Source of the DNA: Rhizophagus clarus
Lineage: Eukaryota > Glomeromycota > Glomeromycetes > Glomerales > Glomeraceae
Reading direction: 5' to 3'
Assembly (NCBI GenBank): GCA_015698045.1
Contig: BLAL01000178.1
Span: forward strand, 310,001 to 374,000
DNA: 64,000 nt
The notes under the pieces were generated by a model. It saw only the letters and a list, made by a program, of their open reading frames with translations, was not told the origin of the DNA and ran no database searches. Of this stretch, positions 24,829 to 43,328 are shown one piece after another; within the stretch, counting starts at the first letter, position 1, and every line of letters starts with the position of its first letter. The translations under genes and the position numbers were made by a program.

Positions 24829-27326
24829 TAATAATAATAAGGGAATTTTTGTTTGTAGTAGTGGGATATTAATAATTATTTTATTATTATTATAAATATT
24901 GGAATTAATTTTTAGTTAACAACACAACATCCACCCCACCCTCTTCAACACCAGAATTTTGTATCATAGTTTATCTTACGTATAGAAGGCAACAATTTTT
25001 TTTTTTTTTTTTTCTTACACGTACTTTTTTTATTATTATTATATTTTACACAAGACAATAACGACAACTCGAGATTAAGCAGAAGAACTGAGGTTTTAGT
25101 GGTATAGGAATCATAATATTACTAATAATAATCAAAAAAAGAAAATATTTATAACAAATTCCTTGTAACTCCTTTTATACAATAACAACAATAATCATCA
25201 ACAAATAATCATACGCATTGGAAAGAAGACATTGGAAGAAGACATTGGAAGAAGAGTAAATGCAATTTATATACAATTTTTATTTTATTTTTATTATATA
25301 CAACATATTACACATACACACGATTTATTTACTTTTTTACACACCTTCATTTCTTTGTATATATTTTTATAATTTCTGTTGCCAAAAAAAATGGTTTGTT
25401 GTCTGAGGGTGGTTTTTTATTACATTAATATTTTTTTGTTTTTCCTTGGAAAATAATTCGATTCATATTCCTGTTTCTCGAATTTTTTTTTGGATAAAAA
25501 AAAAAAAAATTCCTTTATTTTTTTTTTTTTTTTTTTTTTTTTCTCCCTAAAATCATTTAAAAGGAACATTTTTAAAATAATTCAAAACTTTTATTGAAAA
25601 AAAGAAACATTTTTTTTTTTAAACAAAAAAAATTAATAATAAAAATTCAAAAAATTCATACAATCGAAAAAATTGAATGATCGTGTCATTTGAATTGCAT
25701 TATTTGTTTTGTTTCTTGTTCGTTCATGCGGAGTATTCATGCGGAGTATTCATGCGGAGTATGCGGACTTAGTGACTATGCGAGTTATGCGTGTATGCGA
25801 CTATGATAAAATGATTTCTTTTTTTTTCAAGCGAGTGTAACAAATTTCTTGTTATCAATTGTACACCGATACACTTTTTTATAATTGGTACGATTCAATG
25901 TAAAACACGGCGAAAAAAAATTTTATTTAAAAATAATTAAAAATAAAAAAAAAAAAAAAATTTCCTATTTATTTTAATCCTATTTTAAAAGTGGAAAACA
26001 TCATTATCATTTACATTATTTACACAAAGAAAAAAAAAAGCATCTCGTGACGGTTTACAACATATCTAATATGTCATTTTATCATTACATAATTATATTA
26101 TTTTTATTATTATAGATTATTATATATCCTTTTACATAAACAACCTTTTTCGAAATAAATTTTATCGTCTTACCTTTTAATACCATTTTACTTTCATATC
26201 ATTACATCATCTTTAATGTATCTCTTCATGTTTATCATAAAGATCTTAAAAGCCAACCTTAGTATAGGTAGACTTATTGATTGATTTGTAGGTGATTTTT
26301 TTATGATTTACGTAGGTATCAGGAAATGATTTGGAGAGGAACTTTGTATCGGAAGATTTGAATTAATGATTTTGGGAAGGAACTTTCAAAGAAGAAATTT
26401 CTTGTGATTTTCGTCATTCTCCGCCAATCTCGTCAATCTCGCGTTTTATTTTAGATATGCGAGAGTTCATTCTTGTAGAATATATTTACATTTTTTAATA
26501 AAAAAAATTTGGTCTGCTTGAATAAGTTCAAATATGGTAATCTTTGTTTTTTGATATTGTAAAAATTGAGAAAAAGTTTTACAAAACAGCATATTCTAGA
26601 AAAATCACATGAACTCTAAATAAATGTTTGTAAAGTGAGTGATATGAATGTGTCACAACTTAAACATTGACCCACTGTCCTGCATAAACAACTATGCAAC
26701 TTCTATATATACAAAAAAAACCATACATATATATACAAATATGATAAATAAGATTTCGAAGTTTAAATTTACTGCGAATTAAATAAATCCAAATTCGGCG
26801 AGCATTTTGTAAGGGGGTGGGAGTTTTTTCTTTTTATACAGTGTTGTCGTACCTTTTACCATTTTACCTTATTACATTTTTTTTACCTTTTTATATCTTT
26901 TTTATCTTTTTTATCTATGCTAGAAATCATTTTAGGTAATAGTCAACTAAATCAAGCGACAAAGTGAAAAATTTCATTGATTATAAAAATTAATTGGTTA
27001 ATAGATGGCGTTTCAACATCGCATTTATTAATTTTTACTTGAAAGATAAGAAACAATAAAGAATCATTCATTGTGAATTTGTGATTCTTATAATAATAAT
27101 AAAATTCATTAAATTTTTTCTTATTTTTTTTTTTTTTAAAAAAAAAGGCGTAATTACCTAAATGGATACATGTTTGCTTGGGTCATAGACATGTGCATTT
27201 CTTTCTTTTCGCTTTGAAAAAAAAAAAAAGGTAATGAACGTGTGAAATAATTAGAGGTGCTAACTTAACATGTGATCTGAACACAAAACGCCAATCGAAT
27301 CGAAATCGAAATCGAAATCGAAAAGA

Positions 27327-27357
<31 letters not shown>

Positions 27358-27759
27358 CGTCAAATTCTTAACTTAATTCGAAGTTACTTAATTAAGTTAA
27401 TTTACCAATCTGTTTCGTATCTAAAGATCTTATGAATCTTTGTAAAAAAATTGTTTACGTATTTGCATATGTCAAAAAATTATTGAATTAAATTTACAAA
27501 AAAAAAAAAAAAAAAAACCTAATGAATTTACCTAAGTTATAAATTAACACGAATTTTCGAATGTTAAACTGCGCACATTCTACGCACACATTGCAATAAA
27601 GTAAAAAAAAAAAGGAAAAAGATAAAAAAGAAAAAAAAAAGACGCCAAGATTTCATCAATTTTTACGGGCCGTTAAAATCATACTATTTCCACATATTAT
27701 TCTCTCCGCCTCTCGGGAAGTTCTAAACTTGAATTTTTTTTTTTTTTTTTTTGTCTCAG
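24829..27759. other. Intergenic region after the cyclin gene
   Basis: No gene recognised. It contains A/T homopolymers, a three-copy 13-bp tandem repeat (separate entry) and a 6-bp AATCGA microsatellite at 27294-27322. Confidence 0.5.
25723..25765 (+). repeat. 13-bp tandem repeat TTCATGCGGAGTA, three copies
   Basis: Three perfect copies follow each other and run on into variants of ATGCGGAC, CTATGCGAG, TTATGCG and TATGCGAC up to about 25803. In this AT-rich setting the string of ATGCG words stands out and could be a binding-site cluster or a simple expansion. Confidence 0.8.
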
Positions 27760-27935
27760 TTTCATCAATTGTCAACTATCAATTGTTGTTAGGAAGATCA
27801 ACGAATAAAGAAATTTTGCATTTAGTTAGTGCAGTGTTAGTTAGTGCACTTGAAATTATTAAACGACAAAGACTTTTTCCCGAGTCAAAAAGATTCATAA
27901 ACCAGATTATTACAAGTTATAAATGTTATGGATAG
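27760..27935 (+). CDS. Possible terminal exon of an unrecognised gene
   Basis: After a long T-run and the acceptor-like TTTGTCTCAG (ending 27759) an open frame of 57 codons runs to TAG at 27933-27935. It reads VNYQLLLGRSTNKEILHLV, then SALEIIKRQRLFPESKRF and INQIITSYKCYG. Its base composition is less AT-extreme than the surroundings and it contains well-formed amphipathic helices, which suggests a real exon. I found no matching upstream exon, and no domain is recognised. It could also be a chance frame. Confidence 0.28.
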
Positions 27936-30900
27936 AATTGATTATCCTTTAAGATAAATAACATTTTTTTTTTTTGGTATTAAAAGAAGTTGTGTGTTAC
28001 GAATGGTCAAAGAGATATAAAAGATTTTCTCTTTTAAAAATTGAATTTGGAAATTAGTACAATATTTATTTAACTTAAAATTGTTTCATATATCCAAAAA
28101 AAAAAATTTTTTTTTTTTTTTTTTTTTAATACGCGTTGTTAGAAAAAAGAAAATCTAATCTATTTGATATTTGATGATTTGTACTTTGAACTCCGATGCG
28201 GTGACAGTTACACCAAATACACCATAAAAAAGATATGCATGAAGATAACGCGGATATCCATCTTTTTTTTTAAGCGCCACCTAAAATTATACCTTTGGAA
28301 TTGCTGCGGTTTAAGAAAAGTGGCATGATTGTTTTTCATAAATTTATTGGAAAATGCATATCTGATATGGTTACGTAATTATTTGATAACACAAAATAGT
28401 CACGTTCACTTGTTATAAATATATTGTAAATATAAATATATAAATATATGAGAAAAATGGGAAAATTATTTTTATTAGAATGCTCCATATGAGACATATA
28501 GAGTATGGATCAATTTCTTTCTTAATTTTAATTAATACCACATGATCTTTCCAAATTAATATATTTATAATATATGTAATGAAAGTCGCGTGATAAAATA
28601 TGTCTCGCGCGACGTTTAATTTATTTCCGGAAAAAAAAAAAAAAAAAAAAACATTATTTCATGATATATCATCACAAGGAAAAAAAAAGGTATTGTATGT
28701 GTTGTATACATACACAAAGAAAAAAAAAGCTTGATTTACTTTTTGAAAGGGTTTCAAAAATGATTTTAAAGTTAAGAGTTATTCCTTTTGAAAATTGATC
28801 GTAGGGAAAAGGAAAGGTGATTCAGTCAAATGACCTTAAATAATAAAGTCATAACAGATAATTGTCATGCTTTTTGTTCAGAAAGTAAAAATTTCCCAAA
28901 AAAAGTCAATTAAATTTTTTTTTTCTTCCTTTATTAATGAACTAATCAAGAAAAAAATGAAAATCGGAGAACGAATATGGTAAAGTTAACTTTATTTTGA
29001 TGATCACGTTATCATGTTTTGGTCACATTTACTCTTAAAAGCCTGCAACGCATTTTTTTGTCTGTAAATCAATATTAAACATGTGAAACACCTGAGTAAG
29101 AGAGTAATAATCTTAAGGTTTGTTTTTAGTAATTAAATTCTCAGAGAAAATAATACAATATTTTTAACGTTTATCGTATTCTAGACTTTATAAGGAAGGA
29201 TGCAATTACTTTTAACCGATCTATGGAAGCATGTGGTTTACAATATAATGTTTGGGGTACTTATTTAGATTATTAATATTGTTCTATATTATTTTTACCA
29301 CTAGAACTTCGTTACCCGATCCTTGTATAATGTTAAAAAGTATAAAATACGGCTTAAAAAAATTTTGTCCAATTTTGGCATACAAAGTACCCCTGGTATT
29401 ATACGGTATTATACCGTAAAAGACTGGGGTATTTTTATGAAGTACAAGTGTGAGAGCGTTGGTGGGGGATATCCTATCCAATAAAAATCATATTATTATA
29501 ATTCGAATACTGCAAACAATGTTAGAAAAATAATTCGGTTATCATAAATATTTTACAAAAAAAAAATGATATTTTACAAGTAATATTTGTAATATAGTTT
29601 TTATATTTTTCTTTAAATAATAATTTTAAAAGTTTCTTCTGGACTATGTTTTTGCAAAAACTCAAAAAATTAAATTCAATTCTTCAGCAACTCTTGCTGA
29701 GTCATGTGCAGTCAGGATCCGATGATTATCAGATTATCAATTTTACGATTGATTTAAACTTTAAAAAAAAATTTTTATCACGAAAATTTACTTTTTCAAC
29801 TACACTTATCACTTTATCCGATATAAACTTGAAAATTTAGATTCCAAACAGAGTATGCTCATTCTTTAAAGTAAAACTAATGAAAGATATGATCATAATA
29901 AGTAGGAATTAGTGAGTAATTTCAATAATATAAGTGTGACACTCATTTGTGTTTAAAAATTCTAAAAAAAAGCAGTTTATTTTCCTGCGTAACATCGATT
30001 AGACTATTTTGAATTTATATGAGAAAAAAATTTATTGTTCTTATTGCTAATTTCTCTTTTCTTTTGTTAATGACCAGCTGACCACATCAATTAATATAAT
30101 TGGAGGCCATTGCGATGACTTTAAGGTAATCTTAATTTATTTAGTATAATTTATGTATTTTTTTTACATTTTTATTAAATATTATCTATCAAATACATTT
30201 GAAAGCATATAACTCCAAACATTCGATTGTTGCTTAGATTATGGCCCATTATACGCATTCTGGTGTTATTCATTCGAAAGAATGAATAGTTAGTTCAAAA
30301 TGCTTATTTCTTCTTAATGCATCACAACTCAAATGATAGCTAGCTCATCATCAATGAAAATTCTAGGTAATTATTTCTAATTATTTATACTTGTTTCATG
30401 CTAATATTCTAATCCATCTTTTTTCAAACAAAGTTATTACAAATCAGAGAGCATTGGAAAAAAATAAGTTACAAAATAAGTTACCATTTTTAATATGATA
30501 TCCATTATCCAAATGGCATCACTGTGTTATCATGGATAAATTAAAATCAAACCTCATTATAATGATTGCTAGCTTGTTTATATAAGCAAATCAATAAACT
30601 CATCGGAAAAAAGATTTTATATTTGGAAATACTCGAAGAGGATACCAGATCAACGTGATGTTTCGAGAAACGCTATCACAATGGCATGATATGAGGGGTA
30701 AAATTTGTTAATCGAATTTAGATTATCCAAAATAATTTCTTAAAATATTAATATTAATTTTTGTTAGATCAACAATGAAAGTTTTGAATATATTCCTTCA
30801 AAATATGTTCCCATGCGGGATAAAAAAAAAAGTGTAAATATTTATTTTATATTTTTATTTTATTTTTTTTTTTTATTATATCATAAACTGAAATAAAATA

Positions 30901-31560
30901 ATTTTAACGTAACCATTTATTTTTAGTACACATGGTGAAGTTTGTGAATATTCAATTATAAAAGTATTAGATGCAAAGATCACTTGATGGATTATTAAAA
31001 GCGAGAAGGTACTTGGATCATTCAAATATCATCCTTCTAAAAGATAATGGTTATAATATACTTGGAGTTTGCAAAAACATCTCATTAGCAGTCATTCCCT
31101 CAACATTTACTGCAGGAAGGCACTTTGAATCAATAATTTGCCAGAATATCATCCTTCTAAAAGAAATTTGCACAAACATCCCTCAACTGCATTCTTAGCT
31201 AATAAGTATAATAAGTACCAATTATGCAATTTCCGCATCACATATGATGATGTAATCTTGATGATAAATACAAGTAAATAAAAAAGCAAATATGTAATCT
31301 TAATCACCAGTTGTTGCGAAAAAAATCATTTAACAATATAAATGTGCTAAAATAAATTTTTACTTTGTAAGGAAATGCATTTTTTCTTTCTGTAATGCAA
31401 ACTGCTAAATAGTATAATGAAAAAGAAGTTAATAAGTATTTGTAATGGGATAAATCTGGATGTATATCTTAAAATTATAAAATTGAAGCATTTCATCCCA
31501 TGATTGTGAATAAACAAAATCAAATTTGCGTAAATTCTATAAAATCTGGTATATTCCGCC
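27936..31560. other. Intergenic region between the possible exon and SMC5
   Basis: No gene supported. Points seen: an inverted repeat around TACGGTATTATACCGTA at 29402-29418, nested between CCCC and GGGG arms; a 20-bp direct repeat (AATATCATCCTTCTAAAAGA) at about 31025 and 31145 inside a 75-codon open frame; and a short open stretch at 29178-29275 ending TAT TAA behind an acceptor-like TATTCTAG. These may be remains of an old gene or element. Confidence 0.45.
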
Positions 31561-31575
31561 TGGTAAATGGTCTTG

Positions 31576-31991
31576 TCGCGTGTCGCGTCTTAAATCGTCG
31601 AGCTTACGCGTAATCCGTAATGCCGTAATTCAAATACCATCAAATAGAAAGATTATGCAAAAAGAATACTTATTTGATTATTATTAATATTAGCATTATG
31701 ATATTATTATCAGTTATGGATTTACCATATTCAAAATGCAAAATGCTGACGGCATTATAAATTTCGACGACATGGAAATTTTTTAAACGCCACTATATTA
31801 GTCATTATGAGTTACGCGAAATGACAATCATATGCAATCTCACATGACCTGAGCATTTTTGTATAAATGTGAATGAATCGCCAAATTTGTTTCACAATCG
31901 TTAAATCCAAATCCAAATTCCAAATTCTGTTCGCGTAAAAGACAAAAAAAAAAACTTTTTTTTAAGAAAAATAACTTTTAAATTTTCGCGT
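31576..31991 (+). promoter_or_regulatory. Cluster of six CGCG-core sites upstream of SMC5
   Basis: TCGCGT at 31576-31581, TCGCGT at 31583-31588, ACGCGT at 31606-31611, ACGCGA at 31814-31819, TCGCGT at 31931-31936 and TCGCGT at 31986-31991. All share NCGCGN, and one is the exact MluI cell-cycle box. CGCG is rare in this AT-rich DNA, so six in 416 bp directly before a chromosome-maintenance gene suggest MBF or E2F-like G1/S control. This is inferred from motif content only. Confidence 0.5.
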
Positions 31992-32039
31992 TTTTACTGT
32001 TTTATTTTTGAATACTTTTTTATAAATTTTTTTGAAATA

Positions 32040-37368
<5,329 letters not shown>

Positions 37369-39170
37369 TGTTATTACGTAGTTTTTTTTTTACTAATCGT
37401 ACCCGTATCTACTTCTCTTACATAATTATCATTCATAATATTTAATATTCCGAAAAACTATTCATCAAAAGATTAATAATATCATAAGAATCCTTCCTTA
37501 ACTGCTTTAATAATAAAAAAAAATGCCATCTACTTAGAATTATTATTAGAATGATTACGGACGGTATTAAACGAACATTAATTTATTTATTGTTAGTATA
37601 TTTATTTAATTAATAATTGATAATGTAGTTTAAAGATATATTTATTATAGACTGATCATTTTTTTTATAATTAATATTTTTCTTATGTAAAAATTAGTAT
37701 ATATGTTTAATTGCACTAATACATATTTCCCAATTTTCCATTGTAGTAAAATAAAAAAAAAATAATAATGTTAAATATTCTGATTATCGAACAGTTGTTA
37801 GTTTTTTTCCTATTCTGTATTGGTTTTGTACGTTGCGAATTTCAATGAAATAGCCGTTAACTTTTTTGGTTAGATTTTACTAGACAAATTAGGAAATAAT
37901 AATTATTTGCTCTAAAACAGTAATTTAATTAGAGCTTTAATTAAAAGAATATGATTCTTTTGATCTTCCTTTATAGCTCTTGGTTTTCTTTTAATCTTTC
38001 TTCTCCTTAAACTTGTCCTGCTTTTTATCCTTTTTAAAGAATTTGGATATTTGCTACTTTTTTTTCTTAGGTAGTATTGACATATAAACTAAATTGTAAA
38101 ATAATTTTTTCTTTAAAGTACTAAAAAAGCATCTTGAAAATTAAAATACAAAATATATGTTGTTGTTACCATCCCATTCTTTACTTTTGTTATATATTAT
38201 TTTTATACTTTATTCTTGTAAAAATTGATAAGAATTTTCAAGTTATAAAATTTTATATATAAAATATTATCATCAATTAATAATCCATTAATAGTGATAG
38301 AAATCTGAAATTATTCTCATATTTTCTAATCTTTAAAATGCCAATTGTTAGGGTATCAGTATATAATAATATCTTTAAACTTACACTACTAGATATATAA
38401 AAATTAAAATATAATGTATAAAAACTAGCAAAAAGAATACTATTTTAGTCTATACTGATTAATACTTGTATTATATTTTGAAAAAAAATTTTAAAATCTG
38501 CTCCTATTTTTTAAGATAACTTAAAATCTTTTTGTAAAACTAGAATGCTAAAATATTATAAATTATGATAATTTTTACTTATTTTTATTAACTATCTGAT
38601 ACTTAATTATTATTTATAGTCATATAACTAACTGTACTATATTTCTTTTTCTTTTTCTATATAATTTTAGATATAAGCAGAATAATAGAAAATTTAGCAG
38701 TAAAAGATTAATAGATATATTAATAATTATAATATTATTGTTAGTATTTTAGTTGGTATGAAAGTTTTTGCATTTGAATCTAATCTAACAGGTTTTTTGT
38801 AAATCAGTATCAAATTTGGATTTTATAATTCTAAAATATTCTATTCTTAAAAAATTTTTTTTTGTTTATATAAGAGAAATTCTAAAGTTTATTGTAAAAG
38901 GTAATAAATATTTCTTTAAATAATATAACAGGTATACCAAACTATAAAGCCATTGCTTTTATATATTTATTATATTTTTCTATATTCTTTGATATTAAAT
39001 TAGAAAATTTTTTTTGAAAATATCTTATGTTTTAGAAAATTATAGGATATTGATATCCTTATAGTTAATTTCTAATAATTACCTTTTTAATAATCCAATA
39101 TCTTATAAGATATTATTTATTCTATTATCTAATATTCTTTTGAAATAAAAAAAAAAAAATTTTTTTTTTT
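37369..39170. other. AT-rich region downstream of SMC5
   Basis: About 1.8 kb with no gene or clear repeat end. Composition passes from ordinary intergenic to the extreme AT of the repeat-rich right half. Confidence 0.5.
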
Positions 39171-39229
39171 ATTTACCTATTTTCTCTTGAAGTATTTTTA
39201 GTAGGGTTTAATAATTTTCTGCATTTGCA

Positions 39230-39425
39230 ATGTATCGCACCCTTTTTTGTTACCTGTGTCACACCCCTTCTCTTTTCATTTTTTTATATGTATTCTAAGA
39301 ACTTGGAATTTTTTCAGTTGTAAAAAATCTATTTTTCACACCCCCTAATTAAATGTTACACATTTAATTTTATCCAGCATTATCGTAATTTTGCCCAGAG
39401 TGTTCAGGATACGATGTATCGCAGG
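39230..39425 (+). repeat. Dispersed repeat, copy B, with ATGTATCGCA at both sides
   Basis: Related in block order to 4250-4410 (copy A). The segment starts with ATGTATCGCA at about 39229 and ends with another ATGTATCGCA at about 39413, 185 bp apart in direct orientation. That could be a target duplication of a small element, or part of the repeat. Confidence 0.35.
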
Positions 39426-42400
39426 TGCGAAAAAAACAAAACCTTTTTTAGTAATCTATAAAAATATTTATAAAAAAAAAGTTTTTTATATTTTTAATTT
39501 TAATTTATTAGATAAATTATAAAATAATATTTTACTTCTTTTTTTTTAAAAAATGTTTAATAAATAAGTTTTATAGAAAAAATTATATTATTGTTATATA
39601 TAGTATATTTATATTATTGATTATTTTTATTAATAGTTATTTTGTAATATATATTATTTGTAATTAAAAATAATAAAAAGTATAAAATGAAATACATATC
39701 TCTTCATCTATAAATCTTCACAAGTATATTTATTTATTAAAATTAGTTATTATCTAAAAATTTAATGTATAATATAAACTATTACAAATTATATATTATT
39801 AGATAATTCTAGTTTTAAATTTCTTTTATAATAATTTTTTTTTAATTAAATAATTATAAATAGAAGTTTAATATAAGTTAAAATAATATTATTATTATAA
39901 ACTTATAATTTTACCTTTAAATTTATAACCTTTTTTTTAAATGAATTTTAACTGTCTATATAACAATCAATTTTGATTATTATTTTTAACTTTACTAATA
40001 CTTATTCGATTTTGATACATAGTAAAAAAATTAAAAATCCATTTTAAAAACTTACTTTACATTTAGTAATTATAAAAAAATGAAATATAGTTCATTAGAT
40101 TCATTTTATTAAAATGAATCCAATAGTAATAATCATATATTCCTAAGTATTATAGGTCAATCACAAATTGAAAAAATGCAAATAGATCAGTATTCTTATG
40201 ATAAAGTATTTAAAACTTATTTTTTAACTGATATATTTTACCTAGAAACATATGGAAGACGGTCAATAAAAAGAAGAAAATCAAAAATTTTTACTAATTT
40301 TAATTATTAAGCTAATTTAATGCACATGACTGAGATCAGCAAAGTGGTTTGTTTATTCAATTAAATTTTGACCAAAATTTGGATTTCTTTCTTTTTTACT
40401 AACCGCCTCTCATATAATTATTATTATTAGATTCAGCTTCATTTTGATGAGGCAATTCTTTTTATAATTATTGGATACCTAGGAATTTTGTTTAAAAATT
40501 TTGCTATCTGTAAAATACTTTATAAATTCAAATAATTTGCATATTATATAAAAATTTTAATAATTTTAATATACCAAGTTTTGCAGCTAATTTAGTTTAA
40601 ATTATAGTTAAAGGATCATAATTCTATATTTTAATAAATTTTATATTATGCAATAATTTAAATTTAAATACTTTATAGGCAAATTTACCTGCATTATAAA
40701 TCAAAGAATAATAAAATATATATAATAAAATTATCTTAATATATCATTTGATATAAGATTTTTTTTCTTATACTTTTTTTTCTTTTTTTTTAATTTATAA
40801 AAATTCATAAAAATTTTTATAAATGATTAAGTGCAAAGTTTTCATAATAATTGGTAAATTTTTTAGCCAATAATAAAATTTATTGAAAATAATAAAATGA
40901 AAATTTTTATTTATACATGATATGTTCAAACACAGATTATGTGATTGATTGTATTAGATTTATTTTTTTTGCAAAATATTATTGATCAGTTTTAAAGAAC
41001 TTTAAAAATCTTTCATTTTTATTTATAATGCAAGGTTAAACTTATAAGTTAAAATGTTAAATTAATTAGATAAAAAAGAAATCAAGAAGGATGAAAAGAA
41101 AGTTAAAAAGATATATGTAAATGAAAAAAATAATAATGTAAAAGGATTTGAGAAATGATTATATAAACAACAAAAAATATGAAAAAAATCAAAATAAAAA
41201 TGAAAGAAAATGAGAATAATAAGAAAAAAAGATAAAAGAAGAAAAATAAAAAGGATTTGGTTAGACAAGAAGAAAATAAATCAGAAAAAAAGGAAAGGAA
41301 AATGGAAAAAATTAAAAAATATAGAAGGGTTAAATAAGAAGAAACAAAATGGAAATAGGAAGGTTAAATGTGATAAGAAAATAAAATAAAAATGAAAGGA
41401 ATAATAAGAAGAAAAATGAAATGGAAATATTAAATGAAAAGGAAATGAAATGGAAAGGTAGAAAAATGAAAATGAAATGGAAAGAGGAATACGAAAACAA
41501 AATGAAAAGAGGGAATACAAAAACAAAATAGAAAGAGGAATACAAAAATGAAATGAAAGAGAAGAAAACAAAAAGGAAATAAAATGAAAAAGAGGTAGAT
41601 AAAAATGAAATAGAAAGAAAAATACAAAAACAAAATGGAAACAGGAGAATATGAAAATAAAATGAAAAATGAAGTGGAAAACAAAGATGATATGGAAAGT
41701 GAAAACGCAAAGTAGAAACAAAGTGAAAAACAAAATGAAAAAGAAATAAAAATGAAAAACCAAACCTATAAAGAAAAGAATAAAATAACTCAGTTAGTAA
41801 AAATGAAACATAAAATATATGAACAGATCATCAAATACCATACTATCTATGATATCATCATCATAAACTAAAGTGAAGTCACGTCTAATACTATATTATA
41901 ATGATGAAGATGATACTTTGTTCTTATATGTAATTTCTTGGACCTTTTCCTAAGCTACTATGTGGTCACATTATTATTGTCAGATTATCAATTTAAATAG
42001 CCAAATCAGCTTAAATAAAAGCTTCATATAAAATTGAATGGTGTAATAGTATAACTAGTTAAAATTCTGTTGGATGTGCTGATAAAAAATAAAATTCAAT
42101 TTGCTTGAGATAGTACAAATGAGTAAATCAGAAAAGATTTGAGATGATTCTGAAATACTTAATCATTTATCGATTGCTATTGCAATTTATTGTGAGAACA
42201 AAAGTGATAGTATATAGTGCAGTAATATTTTTCATAAAATTTTTCTAAAGAGATAAAAAATTTGTTATCGCAAGTAAATCATATATGAGCATGTTAATAA
42301 GTGATAGGAAGTTTTATCTTCTATAATGTTACAAAACTGATATCTAAAGTTCTTGTACAGGTTTGATTTATATCTTCGCAAACAATATCTTACTAGAAGT

Positions 42401-42937
42401 TATTAGTAAATGAGTTTAATAAAGAAATTTCATAAAGTGTTACATTTTAACATTATACAGTAAAAGTGTTTGATTTGTTTTAAGGTGACCTAGTTAATAT
42501 TCTATTAATATCAAATAGATCTTTATATGAAGATGTTATCATTAACTTAGAGGCTACACTATTTGCTATAATATTGTACTTGATCTATCAACTTAAGAAA
42601 GTTTACAATTTTTGTTTAATAGGTATATTTTTAAAATGTGAAATAAAATAGTAATCACTGGATCTATAGTTAAAGGTTATATTTTAATAATCAATACTAT
42701 TAGCTTTTTTTTTAGCTAATCTATCAGTCATGGATCATCAACATAAATCTTAATTTTAATTAAATTTAAAATCTAACTGCCCATTATTAATTAAAAAAGA
42801 TATATAAAATAATATTAAAGAAATTATTAAACTTTTTTACTTTAAAATAATTCTAAAAGATAAAATTTTAATAATTGATGAGATAGTACAATTGCTATTC
42901 ATATAAATGGTGATATTGCTATATCTTAAACAAATCA
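39426..42937. other. Decayed AT-rich repeat DNA
   Basis: No intact gene. The purine-rich tract at 41060-41770 is annotated separately. The stretch 41780-42900 has patches of higher complexity without recognisable coding motifs. Confidence 0.45.
41060..41770 (-). repeat. Purine-strand low-complexity tract (0.7 kb)
   Basis: The plus strand is almost only A and G with scattered T (units such as GAAATGGAAA, AAAATGAAAT and GGAATACAAAAACAA). Read from the minus strand it is the same kind of pyrimidine tract as 5940-7335 and gives similar Phe/Ser/Ile-rich open frames in three frames. It is not a gene. Confidence 0.85.
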
Positions 42938-43278
42938 AGGGGCGTGTCAGAAATCAACTGATTTCCTTCAATTAGTAGCCTTTACCCTCCTACCTTCCAT
43001 CTGATCACATTTTGATTAGTTAAAAAAATATATAATAATATATATAATTATATTTATATAATTAACTTGGGATTTAGTAATCCAATATTTATGAATTTTT
43101 TTTTGTTTATAACCTTTATTAAACCCTACAAAACAAAAAAAATTTAGTTAAATTGAGCTATTAGATGGCTAGATAATATATTATATATATTATATAATTT
43201 ATAGCCAATCATAGGAACCTGATTTTTAGGTTAACCTCCAACCTTCCTATTAAATCAGTTGATTTCTGGTATACCCCT
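42938..43278. mobile_element. Small TIR element (MITE), 341 bp
   Basis: The left end AGGGGCGTGTCAGAAATCAA continues CTGATTT. The right end, reverse complemented, reads AGGGGTATACCAGAAATCAA and continues CTGATTT. The inverted repeats are about 27 bp with four differences, all transitions. The interior is AT-rich and non-coding. No clean target duplication is visible, so the superfamily is open. Confidence 0.72.
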
Positions 43279-43328
43279 AAGAGTGCTAAAAAAATTATAA
43301 TTTTAGCCTATGTAAAGGATAACTAATT

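Noticed and set aside
41281-41763. Three overlapping minus-strand frames of 84-160 codons
   Set aside because: Same cause: low-complexity purine/pyrimidine tract.
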